Assembly: GCA_977017575.1 (NCBI GenBank)
Contig: CDRNVI010000032.1
Location: 124,001 to 188,000, forward strand
Origin: Paramoeba atlantica
Taxonomy: Eukaryota; Discosea
Direction: 5' to 3'
Length of the DNA: 64,000 nt
Shown piece after piece: positions 9,054-18,436 of this stretch; position 1 is the stretch's first letter, and every line of letters starts with the position of its first letter. Both the position numbers and the translations under genes were made by a program. The notes under the pieces were generated by a model. The model was not told where the DNA came from. It ran no database searches and worked only from the letters and a program-made list of their open reading frames with translations.

Positions 9054-10025
9054 TCAATACCTCTTCACCGCATCCGGCTGTATCGCCGAGTGCCACGCCT
9101 CCCCGCTCGCCTGCATCTCGCGCTCCCTCGCGAGCCGGTCCGCCCCCTGCACCCGGGTCCACACCCTCTGTGCCACCCCCACGTTCTCCAGGTAGGCCAC
9201 CCAGTTGCGTTTGAGCAACGCGGTCTCCTCCATGGCCATGTAGGGCACCGGGAGGTCCAGCGGGGGGATGGAGGAGGGGGCGGGGGCGCCCGGGGACCCC
9301 GGGGGCCGGTACGGCTGCCCCCCCCTGCCGTACTCCGGGTAGTGGTGGTAGAGCGTGGCCTTGCCCGTGGGGGTACGGGACCAGACCCGCCCCGCGGGGG
9401 AGTGGATGAACCGGGCAAACTCGGTTTGGCGGTAGGTCCACTCCTGTTGGCGGGTGTGGGCGCGGGTGTAGGGGATGGTGCGGTGGACGTGCCGTGGTGG
9501 TGATGGGGGGGAGGAGGGATGCGGAGCGTGAGGGAGAGGGGCGGTAGATCCTTGGAGAGTGCCTTTGGGGGTTTCGATGTCGGGGGTAGCCCCGTCTAGG
9601 GTAGGGGTGGTTTGGATGGTGTAGAACTCCGGGTTGTCACGGATGCCAAGCACCACGGGTTTTAGGTCCGTAAGGAACTGTTTGTAGATGCGTAACTCGG
9701 CCTGCGCCATGAGATCCCGCCCCTCTTGCCGGGCTTTGGAGTACGCACTGAGCAGTACCATTCGTTGGGTGTGGGAGGGGTAGTCCTCAAAGGAAGGGTC
9801 TACCCGTACACGCTTCACAAACCCCGCGGGGGTAATGGTGACCTCTACGTGACCGTTGAGCTCCGTCCCGACGCAGGCCATCTCGTCAAATCGGATCTGG
9901 TACTCGTATTTGTGGGAGTAGACGTACCCAAGTATACGCTGGAACTGCCGCTCGGGCATGAGGCGACGATGATGTGCCCACATGGCGCCTTGAACTCTTC
10001 GCAGGATGCGTTCGTAGACTTCCAT
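9054..10025 (-). CDS. YbaB/EbfC-domain protein with long C-terminal extension
   Basis: Residues ~45-120 of this 323-residue protein follow the YbaB/EbfC nucleoid-associated pattern. GHVEVTITPAGFVKRVRVDP gives the two strands, and RMVLLSAYSKARQEGRDLMA gives the C-terminal helix. Bacterial YbaB (~110 residues) binds DNA as a dimer; eukaryotic copies are usually organellar, so a mitochondrial role is plausible. The ~200-residue extension is Pro/Arg-rich and encoded by strikingly GC-rich DNA (9090-9480) unlike its flanks. It ends with ordinary-looking helix-forming sequence. No clear presequence is visible ahead of the domain. Family call is fairly sure; function is inferred. Confidence 0.72.
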   Translation of the reverse strand: MEVYERILRRVQGAMWAHHRRLMPERQFQRILGYVYSHKYEYQIRFDEMACVGTELNGHVEVTITPAGFVKRVRVDPSFEDYPSHTQRMVLLSAYSKARQEGRDLMAQAELRIYKQFLTDLKPVVLGIRDNPEFYTIQTTPTLDGATPDIETPKGTLQGSTAPLPHAPHPSSPPSPPRHVHRTIPYTRAHTRQQEWTYRQTEFARFIHSPAGRVWSRTPTGKATLYHHYPEYGRGGQPYRPPGSPGAPAPSSIPPLDLPVPYMAMEETALLKRNWVAYLENVGVAQRVWTRVQGADRLAREREMQASGEAWHSAIQPDAVKRY

Positions 10026-10698
10026 GAGAAAATCAGGTCAGCGTTTCACTGAATCAGGGAGGATAACGAGGCAAATGTCATACTGTGTTTTACGTATAAC
10101 AAGGTCCTGTAAGAAACCTCTGTAGAAAGATACATGTATGTATATAAACGCTGTAGAAAGAATATAAACACGAGAGATTCTGCAAAAAAGTGCCTTCTGA
10201 GTGCGTGATAAAACAATTTAAGGGATTAACAATTACTCTGTAAGACATAGAATGCGCCATTTATGGCGCATCACAAATGAATCTGTGTAGATTGCAAATA
10301 ATTTTAGGTCAAAGGATAGCCATTCAAATATCTCATGGAAAAACGTTTCTAATTTTAAGAAGCTCAAAGAATATCTAAGGAAATTTGCTATAATGTGAAA
10401 CGCAAAAATAAAACTCAGCAAGAATTCAGGGTGCTTAGGCCAAGGACCAATAATAATAACTACATTTATACAATTTATACAACTACATTTATCCCCCGAA
10501 CACCATTTCTCTGAAATACAAGCTCCATGATAGCTGTTTTTATTAAATGTTCCATTAGAAAGGCTTCAAAAAGTGAGAAAGATTAATAATTTACTTGTTA
10601 AAAATAAATGGTTCTTAGTAATAGATGACCCCCCCTTACTTACTCCTTACCCGGTAAGATTTTCCTCACATTTCCACCTACTAATGCCCTAAAGGACC
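10026..10698. other. Intergenic gap
   Basis: AT-rich 673-bp spacer. Short reading frames exist (for example 10233-10421 on the minus strand, Phe/Leu-rich) but show no family features. A repeated acaactacattta-type string lies near 10465-10490. No RNA gene was recognised. Confidence 0.5.
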
Positions 10699-11359
10699 TT
10701 ACTTCTTCTGATCTCCAAATATTACGTTTTTAGGCACTCCATGAGGAGTAGCAAAGTAGTTTTGCATAAGATCGAGTCGCACATTTACAGAAAGTCGTGT
10801 CAAGTCCAAGCTACCAGAAAGATTATTCGAACTCAGGTCCAGGGCTTTCAGACATCCAGGAAGTCGGGTAAGATCAATCTCGCCTTCAAATCGATTGTGA
10901 TCTAAATGCAAAAGTTCCAATGCACTGGGTAGATCTGTCAGATCTAACGGCCCACTGCATTCGTTGCTGCCGATTTTAAAAATCATTAAGCGATTTGGTA
11001 GCATGGGAAGCTGCACAGGCCCTACTAAATTCTGCAGGGTCGCTGTAAAGGAAATTAACGTATGTGGTATGTATTCCCACAACAATTCACCCTCCAACGT
11101 AGGAGATTCCGGATACGCAGTCATCAGAATCGGAAAGTAGGCTACAAGGTTCATTATTATCCCACTCAAAGGCAGTTACTTGCTTTTCCGCATTGCATCG
11201 TACAAATCGCCACTCACATGCGGGAGTAGTCTCCGTCCATGATTCCTCCTTGTCCACTAGGTTCCCCACAAATCGAGACAATGTGTATTCCAATGGTAAC
11301 AGAGTGTCGCGTACTCTGTTTGGTCGAAGTGATGAGTCGGCCATTCGAAGTAAACGCAT
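10699..11359 (-). pseudogene. Leucine-rich repeat family gene, copy 2, frame disrupted
   Basis: The family N-terminus (RPNRVRDTLLPLEYTLSRFV, then SW...CEWRFVRC) begins at the ATG at 11359. The repeats (DLPSALELLHLDHNRFEGEI, LPGCLKALDLSSNNLSG) continue in a different frame to 10699. The two frames overlap between about 11087 and 11169, so one shift lies there; aligned to copy 4 it falls soon after the EKQVTAFEW stretch. A sequencing error or an unrecognised short intron are alternatives. Apart from this shift the gene looks well preserved, which suggests recent decay or an assembly error. Confidence 0.7.
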
Positions 11360-11778
11360 GCAATGCGAGATTATTGAATATTCAAGTGAAATAATGAACG
11401 TGAAAAGCTATTCAAGAATGTTCATTAATAGTAGTAACCTAGTAAGAAGTAGTGCATTAGTATTACCTCTGGAGGAATGAAGCTAAACACCACTGAGCAA
11501 CATGTAACTGTATGAGCTCATATTCCTAGACAAAAATTTTCGCACCAATTCGGCAAATTCTAATTTGGTAGTAAACAACCGCGAATTGAATCCAGGGTGT
11601 GGAAGTATGATATCAAGAAAACACCCCCTTATCGTCGTACAACCGTGTTGTCATGTTTTCTGTTCCAGCTCTGAAAAATGCGGTCAGATCCCCATTTACA
11701 TGACCCTCTCTACCGGGAAAAAAATACACCACACGAATGCACATTCCTCGTCACAAACTTATCACTCTCCTCCCACGT
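11360..11778. other. Intergenic gap
   Basis: A 419-bp spacer between the 5' end of LRR copy 2 and the 3' end of the lyase-like gene. Short plus-strand frames run through it and into the antisense of the next gene. They look like shadows. Nothing else was recognised. Confidence 0.45.
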
Positions 11779-12972
11779 TCATCCCCTCCCCACGGCCGCG
11801 GACGGGAAGTGGGACGCCACCACCCTCTCCAGTGCCTCACTCTCCACACTACATCCAATCCCCAAACTATTCAAAAAGTGTATCACCGAGGAGGCCCCAA
11901 GAAGACCACCGGGATGAAACAAATCCCCCGGGGTTTCAACCCCAGTGGCTTCACCTGTTTTTGTTGCCGTCCAACTTGTGCTCGTTCTCACCAACTCACA
12001 CAATGGGTCACAACTGATTTGGGTAATCCCACTACTTATGGCAACATAAACCGCATGCAGCCCATGGTGACGACCTCTTAAATACATGGCGTTCCTAACT
12101 CTACTCTCACCATCATCTCTATTTGGATAACGACCTCTATTTTTATTCGAATCTTGATTTCTTAAATACATATTATTATTATTATTATTCTTATTCGTAT
12201 CGTCATTATCATAATAACCCCCACCCCCTCCCACCCCCACCCGCGGTTCATACACCAAAGCCCCCCTCGGGACACCGCTGCACGCGAGCGTACGCAGCAG
12301 CGTCTGCAGGTACTGCGTCCCGGGGACTTGAGGCCCGGGGGGCAGGAAGTCCGAGAGCACCACGCGGGAGGCCCCGGCCGACAGCGCGTGCTGGACCACC
12401 GCGACGACCTCATAGGCCGGGATGAAGTGGTGGTAGGGACAGTGGCAGACGGCATGGAGCCGTGCCTCGAGGGGAGGGGTAGAAGAATCGGGGCTGGGGC
12501 TATCAAGATGGGATGATGGGGATGGGGGGGGAGAACATAAAAAAGATTGCATGGTGGTGGTAGAAAGGGTGTTAAGGGTGGAAAAGGGGGTTTTAAAGTG
12601 GTGTGTGCAGTAGGTGGGGGAAGGGCTCATGGGGAAGATGAGGCGGTGGTGGGGGTGGGGGGCTTCAGGAGGGGTGGAGTTGTGGGAGGGGGTGTCCAAA
12701 TGATGGGGTTTGGAGAGAGGTAATGAAACGCGTGTGTCGGGGGTTTCCACAAAAGAAAAGCCTGCGCGGTTAAGATCGTAGGCGAGACGTTGTGTTGGTG
12801 AGGAAGAATCTTTCGGCAGGGTCTGTTTTATGTCCGGAAGTGTGGTGAGAGAAGGGAGTACAGCACGGAGCTCGATGGCAGACCCCAATCCTTTGTGTTG
12901 GATCAGCGCTGGTCGGTGGGATGATCTTCGGACGGCATAGGTAAGCAGATTTGCTTTTGTAGAACTCAACAT
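11779..12972 (-). CDS. HMG-CoA-lyase-like (DRE-TIM) protein, catalytic residues degraded
   Basis: This 397-residue protein resembles 3-hydroxy-3-methylglutaryl-CoA lyase in outline. RLAYDLNRAGFSFVETPDT aligns with the early AGL..IE..SF strand. CPYHHFIPAYEVVAVVQHAL (residues 178-197) matches the CPYEG...V..V block. LHAVYVAISSGITQI (305-319) and PGGLLGASSVIHFLNSLGIG (354-373) match the ALAN..ALQ.G and late ATEDL.YML..LG blocks. The conserved RDGLQNE motif, the HCHDT metal ligands and the GGLGGCP cysteine loop are missing or unrecognisable. Lyase activity is therefore unlikely unless the alignment misleads. A low-complexity insert (residues ~247-290, Gly then Asn-rich) interrupts the barrel. The 12240-12480 DNA is very GC-rich. 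It may be a divergent pseudoenzyme, possibly mitochondrial. Family call is moderate. Confidence 0.55.
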   Translation of the reverse strand: MLSSTKANLLTYAVRRSSHRPALIQHKGLGSAIELRAVLPSLTTLPDIKQTLPKDSSSPTQRLAYDLNRAGFSFVETPDTRVSLPLSKPHHLDTPSHNSTPPEAPHPHHRLIFPMSPSPTYCTHHFKTPFSTLNTLSTTTMQSFLCSPPPSPSSHLDSPSPDSSTPPLEARLHAVCHCPYHHFIPAYEVVAVVQHALSAGASRVVLSDFLPPGPQVPGTQYLQTLLRTLACSGVPRGALVYEPRVGVGGGGGYYDNDDTNKNNNNNNMYLRNQDSNKNRGRYPNRDDGESRVRNAMYLRGRHHGLHAVYVAISSGITQISCDPLCELVRTSTSWTATKTGEATGVETPGDLFHPGGLLGASSVIHFLNSLGIGCSVESEALERVVASHFPSAAVGRG

Positions 12973-13181
12973 CGATGCAGAACATTAGAATGCGTTGCAA
13001 AGCTAAAAAATTATTCCCTACTGTACACATGCTTTTCTACTATGTATATATTAAAATGGAAATAAATTATTTCAAATAATGAAGACAATGAATAACACAT
13101 TGCAGTCAGCGATATAAAAAAAGTAAATCAATTGAGGTGCATTCTTACGAAGTAAGAACAACTATTCTTACTAAGTAATAC

Positions 13182-14018
13182 TCATTCTTTATCCTCTGGA
13201 GGATTCGGCAAATCTTCGTCTTCTCCGTATTGCAATACATAGTCCAAAGTACTGAAGGTATTCATAATACCCTCTTCATCGTGTACGCTCCAGGGAATAA
13301 AGTTTACAAGATTAAAATCTTCGATTAAGGAGCATAACGCATTTCGAAGAGACTCGGATTTTACCATCTTAGATTGCGCTCGTCCATCACTGTCTAGTGC
13401 AAAATTGACTGATGAATCAATGAAGTCGCAGTTTAAAAATCTTTCCAGATTGTCCTTTTCTTGTCCTTGCAAGAGATCCGTTTTCGACAAGAAGGTAAGA
13501 AAGGGTGTATCCAACGCTACCATAGCACTAAGAGCGCATAAACAACCGCTAACGTATTTATTTCGGTCGATTACAACCGACTGAGCATCAAGAAGAAAAC
13601 ACACTACTACGTGATACGAACCCAATCTAGAGAGTCGATGTGCAAGCTGTGGCACAATCGGTATTTGTGACAGGAGCTCTATTTGGCCCGGAAGGTCAAA
13701 AATTAAGAAATCGTCGTCGTACTGACCTGAGAAGTTATGTTGAAGCCAATCTTCTTCTTCTAGCAGACCTTCCATAAGCGCGACAAGAGCTCCGTTTGGG
13801 CCCAAACCTTCTGAGCGTTGTGTGTCCTCCACCGTGAGCAGATCGCGTACGTCGTAGCTTGCGTTGTAAGGGACATTCAGTACAGCGGGGTCAAGATTTA
13901 CTACATGCACCGTACGTTTTGGACTCGCCACTGTGAGTGCGTGTTCTTGCAAACAAGCACAGAAAGTAGTCTTGCCGCTTCCAGCTGGTCCTACAACAAG
14001 GATAGCGTAACGACCCAT
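13182..14018 (-). CDS. GPN3: GPN-loop GTPase 3
   Basis: This 278-residue protein starts with the P-loop GPAGSGKTTF at residues ~10-19. It contains the family-defining Gly-Pro-Asn motif (EGLGPNGAL, about residue 72) and the switch DLPGQIELL near residue 110. The guanine-specificity motif is SKTDLL. GPN GTPases help assemble RNA polymerase II and import it into the nucleus. The DLPGQIE..SQIP block and the C-terminal half (LIEDFNLVNFIPWSVHDEEGI) match GPN3 better than GPN1, which has a long acidic tail. Full family length. The next gene downstream encodes an RNA polymerase III subunit, which may be coincidence. Confidence 0.9.
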   Translation of the reverse strand: MGRYAILVVGPAGSGKTTFCACLQEHALTVASPKRTVHVVNLDPAVLNVPYNASYDVRDLLTVEDTQRSEGLGPNGALVALMEGLLEEEDWLQHNFSGQYDDDFLIFDLPGQIELLSQIPIVPQLAHRLSRLGSYHVVVCFLLDAQSVVIDRNKYVSGCLCALSAMVALDTPFLTFLSKTDLLQGQEKDNLERFLNCDFIDSSVNFALDSDGRAQSKMVKSESLRNALCSLIEDFNLVNFIPWSVHDEEGIMNTFSTLDYVLQYGEDEDLPNPPEDKE

Positions 14019-14854
14019 TACATACGCTATAAAACTATAGATAAAAATTTAGTTATAAAATTTATTATAGACAATTTTTTATAGGGCGTTTCTTGACACA
14101 AGGTACATAAGTAAATGATTTAAATACTTTTATTTACATTCTTTTATTTGATAATTGCACTTTCGTAAGAGTGCATACATTTTTACCCATCGTTGTTAAA
14201 AAAACTTAATCTGAGAGGTTGCGGGTACTTCGCCCGAGACCGCACCGAGACCAGGGTTTGTATTTTCGGTGGGAAGAGACAGAAAAACTGGCGAAATGCT
14301 ACATTTTTACTATTATGTTTACGTGGAATTTCCTATTCGATGCACGCTTCTACCGTAGACTCCCCAGTAATAGAATCGATTTTGAGCCAAAATGGCCGAA
14401 TCCTTGCTACTGGGGGGGGGGGTTGGTGGGAAAAGGCCTCTTTTGTTCATGCGTGCGTTGATTTTCAGCCCAGCCAACCCTGCAATTACGCGCAAGTTCC
14501 CTCACCCCGCCCAGCCGCCCCTAGCCCCCCATTATTCAGCTGTATCCCCATCCATTCAGCTGTAGCTCCCATCCATCATCTGTATTCCATCATTACTTTT
14601 CGGAATCTAATCCCCACAACCTTTAATCGAAAACATGTACACGCACTTAATTGACCCCAATTTTTAAATTTCCTGGAAAGGTATTCCTCGGTACCTCAAA
14701 AGAAACGAGTTTCTGAAATACCAATGAATGTGTCGCTTGCACTACTTCCCTAAAACTGATCGAGAAGTTTTCTTCAGTGCACGCAAGTAACTTCTGGAGC
14801 TCAAAATGATTTTGAGCTTTTTTTAAATCCGGATTTTTTGCTTGTTCATCGACG
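14019..14854. other. Intergenic region holding a partial transposon copy
   Basis: An 836-bp gap. It contains the left part of a short TA-flanked element (14353 to about 14525) followed by a C-rich stretch. A frame at 14647-14880 has no ATG and overlaps the RPC11 gene. No host gene is supported. Confidence 0.55.
14353..14525 (+). mobile_element. Family E short TIR element, truncated copy
   Basis: From TA at 14351-14352 the sequence ccgtagactccccagtaata matches the left terminus of the complete copies at 24243-24558 and 41903-42216. The shared block continues through the ccttgctactggggg and gcgttgattttcagcc motifs and the C-rich centre. The right inverted repeat is not found, so this is a truncated or diverged copy. 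The right boundary is approximate. Confidence 0.7.
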
Positions 14855-15190
14855 CTAGTCTTGCCTCCATATTTCACCACATTCGGTACAGCAATAAAAA
14901 GCTGTCATAGGTTCATCGCCAGAACGAATTTGAATTTGCCTGAAATATGCTTTTTGATTACCGCAAGCTTCCTTCGTGCACAGTATTTCCGTACTTGGCA
15001 AATGTTTAAACTGAGACGGTCCTCCTAATATATCTTCTGCCTTCTTGGGAGTGTATTCTTCGACAAGCACATGCATTTGATCATCGAGTTCAGAGATATC
15101 TTGCTTATAAGGGCAAGTGCGACAGTAATAACGCACTCTCCCAGCACACTCAAGGAAGAGCTGTGTACCACAGTAAGGACAGAATAACAT
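14855..15190 (-). CDS. RPC11: RNA polymerase III subunit RPC11 (TFIIS-like)
   Basis: This 111-residue protein has an N-terminal zinc ribbon (CPYCGTQLF, then YYCRTCPY) and a C-terminal TFIIS-type ribbon. The latter carries RSGDEPMTAFYCCTECGEIW, where the Asp-Glu pair corresponds to the acidic loop that supports intrinsic RNA cleavage. This is the length and layout of RPC11/POLR3K, needed for Pol III termination and proofreading. The Pol I and Pol II counterparts (A12.2, RPB9) differ: RPB9 lacks the DE pair. The ATG at 15190 immediately precedes the first zinc ligands. Confidence 0.93.
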   Translation of the reverse strand: MLFCPYCGTQLFLECAGRVRYYCRTCPYKQDISELDDQMHVLVEEYTPKKAEDILGGPSQFKHLPSTEILCTKEACGNQKAYFRQIQIRSGDEPMTAFYCCTECGEIWRQD

Positions 15191-15543
15191 TTGTTACTTC
15201 ATGCCAGTAAAAACATTAACCTATTAAATATGTAATGAGAAAAAGAAAAACATAATACAAAGTAAAACTATATTGACTATTACGGGCGTCCTTGACTCTC
15301 TTTTGTACAAAGACCAATAAATAGGTTTGTACTTTAATAATTCTCTTATGATTTACTTCTTTTTCTTGTTTTCTTACGATCCAAGTCATAATGTTTCCAA
15401 GCCCCTCGTGATGCAATTATCTGATACTACGTCGCAACATGGTGGCGCATTCCACATTGCACGAGGAATCCTCACTCTATTCCAGTCACAGGGCGTATAA
15501 AAATTAGTTTGCTCGTAAAATAAAATTGTCTATTTGAACCTTA
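15191..15543. other. Intergenic gap
   Basis: AT-rich 353-bp spacer running from RPC11 into the first element of the transposon island. No gene or RNA was recognised. Confidence 0.5.
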
Positions 15544-15888
15544 CAGTGCCGAATTTTATTACGGAACACTTTATTTACGGAAGAATTTAATTACGGAACA
15601 CCTAATTAAGGAACGCCTGGGGGCTTACGCGGCCTGCGTGGCTCCCAGTGAGACGGAACAAGGTCCGCCATTTTTACAAAACTATTTTCATTCCTCAACA
15701 ATTTTTTTTCCGAAGATTCCAAGACTGTTTTTCACTTATCAAACCTAACTACATGACGTTCCATTGAAGGAAAATTAAAAAGTGAGACTCAAAAGTGAGA
15801 AAAATAAAGAACACATTATTACGAAACACTTTGGCGTCCAAAGGGGGTGTTCCTTAATTAAGGTGTTCCGTAATAACCCCCGGTACTG
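15544..15888. mobile_element. TA-flanked 345-bp TIR element (family B)
   Basis: The termini read cagtgccg at the left and, as reverse complement, cagtaccg at the right. They continue into matching blocks (ttattacggaacac, then aattaagga). TA flanks both ends (15542-15543 and 15889-15890). Length, TIRs starting CAGT and TA duplication are the marks of a Tc1/mariner-type non-autonomous element. No transposase frame lies inside. One copy only in this window. Confidence 0.85.
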
Positions 15889-16444
15889 TAAATAAATTTA
15901 TATAATTTAGGTAAAAACCGAAAGTAAGGATAACTGTAATTAAGCAATGTCCGGTACACAGGAGCCCCCCTTAACAAATTTTTCGTTCGAGGGTAAAGGT
16001 GGTAGTTATGAACAGTGGGGTGAAAATAAGTGCTAAAAAGTAAAACTCCGGTTTTTGAGATCAGTCCATGCGAGACCTACGATACGTACCGTATGTTACG
16101 GGGGTAGTGTATAAGAGAATCCCTCTTACTGGACGTTTATTTAACTCTTACTTTATTAAATTTTTACTGGGCGTTATATCGCGGTTCAGTATGAGATTCC
16201 AAATAGTCATCAAATAAGTTCAGACGGAGACGAACTTATAAAGAAATGTCATCATTTAGCTTCCAATTACTATTAGCACATCGTAGGTAAAGTAGTACTC
16301 CACCTCTCATTAATAATTATAAACCTCTAAAAAAGTTAGTCCGTACCCTAGGTATAATAACCCGGACGGTGGTTTAATGTTGAATCGGGCGAGACTGAGA
16401 TTACAACGGAAAATCATTATACACAGGGAGGGGGACAATGTTTC
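15889..16444. other. Repeat-rich spacer inside the 15.5-19.6 kb island
   Basis: Contains family F copy 1 (16185-16300). Near 16350-16375 it holds an isolated right terminus (ctaggtataataacccggac then ggtggtt, followed by TA) identical to the end of family D at 47.9-49.4 kb. Its partner terminus was not found. No gene is visible. Confidence 0.6.
16185..16300 (+). repeat. Dispersed repeat family F, copy 1
   Basis: A block around cagtatgagattccaaatag and gttcagacggagacgaac is shared nearly identically with 18172-18288 and 18437-18535. A looser upstream match (gtttttgagatc and gacctacg) extends the unit to about 16055. No terminal inverted repeats were recognised. Confidence 0.75.
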
Positions 16445-16489
16445 TGGGGGGGTCTAAAATTTGTAATATTTGTCCAATTTTGGAAAGTA

Positions 16490-17242
16490 CAGTAGTGTTC
16501 AGCCTCTTTTACCCCCCCCCCCCTACAGGTCTTGCATTTTGTTCGATTATGGAAATATTTGTATGGGACTGTTTTTCGACCCAATCGTTCCGAATCCGAG
16601 GTCCTTTTCACTCGTGGACACCTGTATCATACCTAAACCGGGAAAAAAACTGCAAAAAAGTCGATTTTATTTTCACAGAGTACATTTTTTTCAAAATTGG
16701 CACATTTGTTGGTGATTCATGACGAAGAGGCACCGCCCCGTGTGCTTACCTTCTTGCCTCGTGTGCCCCGAGATGCGCACGGCGCTCGCGATCGATTGAG
16801 AGCGACTTAAATTCTATATGACACTCGAAGAACTTCATAAACTTAGCCCCGGGTCCATCATTGAAACTTTTCGTTTTTTTTCTGAAGATTAACCGGAAAC
16901 GTTTAAGAATGCCTTCCGGGACTATAGTAAGCGTTTTCTTTTGGTCAAGGAGGCTAAAGGGCATATGACTAAATACTAGAGATTACTTTGTACTCTTCTT
17001 CCACGTCTTCTGACCTACTTTACTACTCCTATTCATCCGAAAAATTCGAAAAAATGCCCCGAAAAAAGTCGCAATTAGCTTTTTTGACCCCTACCTGGCT
17101 AGGGGGGGTAGGGGGTCGCTCGAGTGAAAAGGACCTCGGATTCGGAACGATTGGGTCGAAAAACAGTCCCATACAAGATATTTCCAAAATCGAACAAAAT
17201 GCAAGACCTGTAGGGGGGGGTAAAAGAGGCTGAACACTACTG
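16490..17242. mobile_element. Tc1/mariner-like TIR element C1, 753 bp
   Basis: The 125-bp left arm (16490-16614) is the reverse complement of 17121-17242. The outer 28 bases, starting cagtagtgttcagcc, are identical. TA flanks each end (16488-16489 and 17243-17244). The ends, TA duplication and arm length fit a Tc1/mariner derivative. The interior shows no intact transposase. The element sits within a copy of the family I terminus; the same sequence without the insertion is at 38937-39005, with the single TA at 38980-38981. This is direct evidence of insertion. Confidence 0.9.
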
Positions 17243-17430
17243 TAATAGCGCATTCTAGAGCTCTTGGAAGGTCTGATGGTTTTAACATGCAATTTTGCTC
17301 AAAAAGTTCGATTTTACGCAATTATCCCACAGACCCTGAAATATCTTACGAACGATGCTAAGACTACGTATGAGCGCACTATATTAAGTGTGCCAACGCG
17401 GATGTTTATTCTTCCAGAGAAGAAAGGAGG

Positions 17431-17988
17431 TTGGACCAGTTACGAAGACAAAAGTATATGGTTTTTCACCTAAAATACCAATGCAAAGGTGGGTCATACC
17501 CTTGGCTTCGCATAACTTACATCCCAGCAAGAGGCACTGGAATTCTTCAGCCATGCGACGTATGGCTTTTTAATCGCTTGAAAGTACTACTGGTGTATCA
17601 TAGAACCCAGTTTTTGCTAAATTACTGTCGAGGCCAGCTGACCGCTAACCAGCCAATTGGCAACACCAAAAGTCTCGGATCCCGCCTATGCAAGACACAA
17701 TTGCGAGATGCGATTCAAAAAATTTATGTTTCTTTGGAGACTACTCGCCATCGTGAAGCAACAGTTTCTGAACAGAAAAAAGTTGGCATTCCTCAGCAAA
17801 TCCTGGAAGATCCAGGTAATCAATCAAAAGCTTGGACAAGGAGATTAGGATTATTCTCTTCTGTAGCACAAAGCTTGGAAGTAGAGGAAATTGATTGTGA
17901 GGAAGAGATTTGTGAAATTCCGCAAGAACTTGATGACCATTCTTTTTCAAATTGTTTTTATATCATCCATAGCTGTTTACTTCAATGA
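17431..17988 (+). pseudogene. DDE (pogo/Jerky-like) transposase C-terminal fragment
   Basis: A 185-codon plus-strand frame contains YIPARGTGILQPCDVWLFNR. This resembles the iPp.tT..LQPlDv.vf...K block at the end of pogo/Jerky-type DDE transposase domains. No complete catalytic triad or upstream helix-turn-helix is found in frame; neighbouring frames (17264-17473, 17388-17573) may hold decayed upstream parts. It lies on the other side of element C1 from a family I terminus, so it may be the coding part of a family I element. Orientation opposite to all host genes supports a mobile origin. Confidence 0.55.
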
Positions 17989-18171
17989 TTTTATGCGGAT
18001 GGATTTAATACAGGAATTTTATGCAGGAGATTTTATGCATAGTGCAGGAAAGCTACTCAAGGGATAAATATACCGTTTCTGTAAAAAGCAGCTTTTGTCT
18101 GAAAGTTGGGCACAACAAAATTAAGGTCGGGGTTAGTGCACAAAAAACACCTTCTTTTTATAAACTTAAAT

Positions 18172-18288
18172 TTCAGTATGAGATTCCAAATAGTCATCAA
18201 ATAAGTTCAGACGGAGACGAACTTATAAAGAAATGTCATCATTTAGATTCTAATTACTATTACCACTTCGTAGGTAAAGTGATAGTTA
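18172..18288 (+). repeat. Dispersed repeat family F, copy 2
   Basis: Near-identical to 16185-16300 through cagtatgagattccaaatag and the ttcgtaggtaaagt end. It is preceded by a gttagtgcacaaaaaacacc segment also found upstream of copy 3. Confidence 0.75.
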
Positions 18289-18436
18289 TAAAAAGCAGGA
18301 AATTCTATACATTCAGTTGTATATGATAGTGATAAAAAATAAGCTGGATGCCTGTTTTTGAGACCTGTACATGTGGGACCTACGTTGTGTTCCTGGGTTA
18401 GTGCACAAAAAAACCCACTGGTTTATTATATCGCAT

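Noticed and set aside
14647-14880. Minus-strand frame next to RPC11
   Set aside because: It starts at GTG, has no usable ATG, and overlaps the RPC11 3' end in another frame. No domain or compositional support.
16746-16964. Minus-strand frame inside element C1 as a transposase
   Set aside because: Basic composition but no helix-turn-helix or DDE motif. It does not align with the HTH-like remnant in C2.
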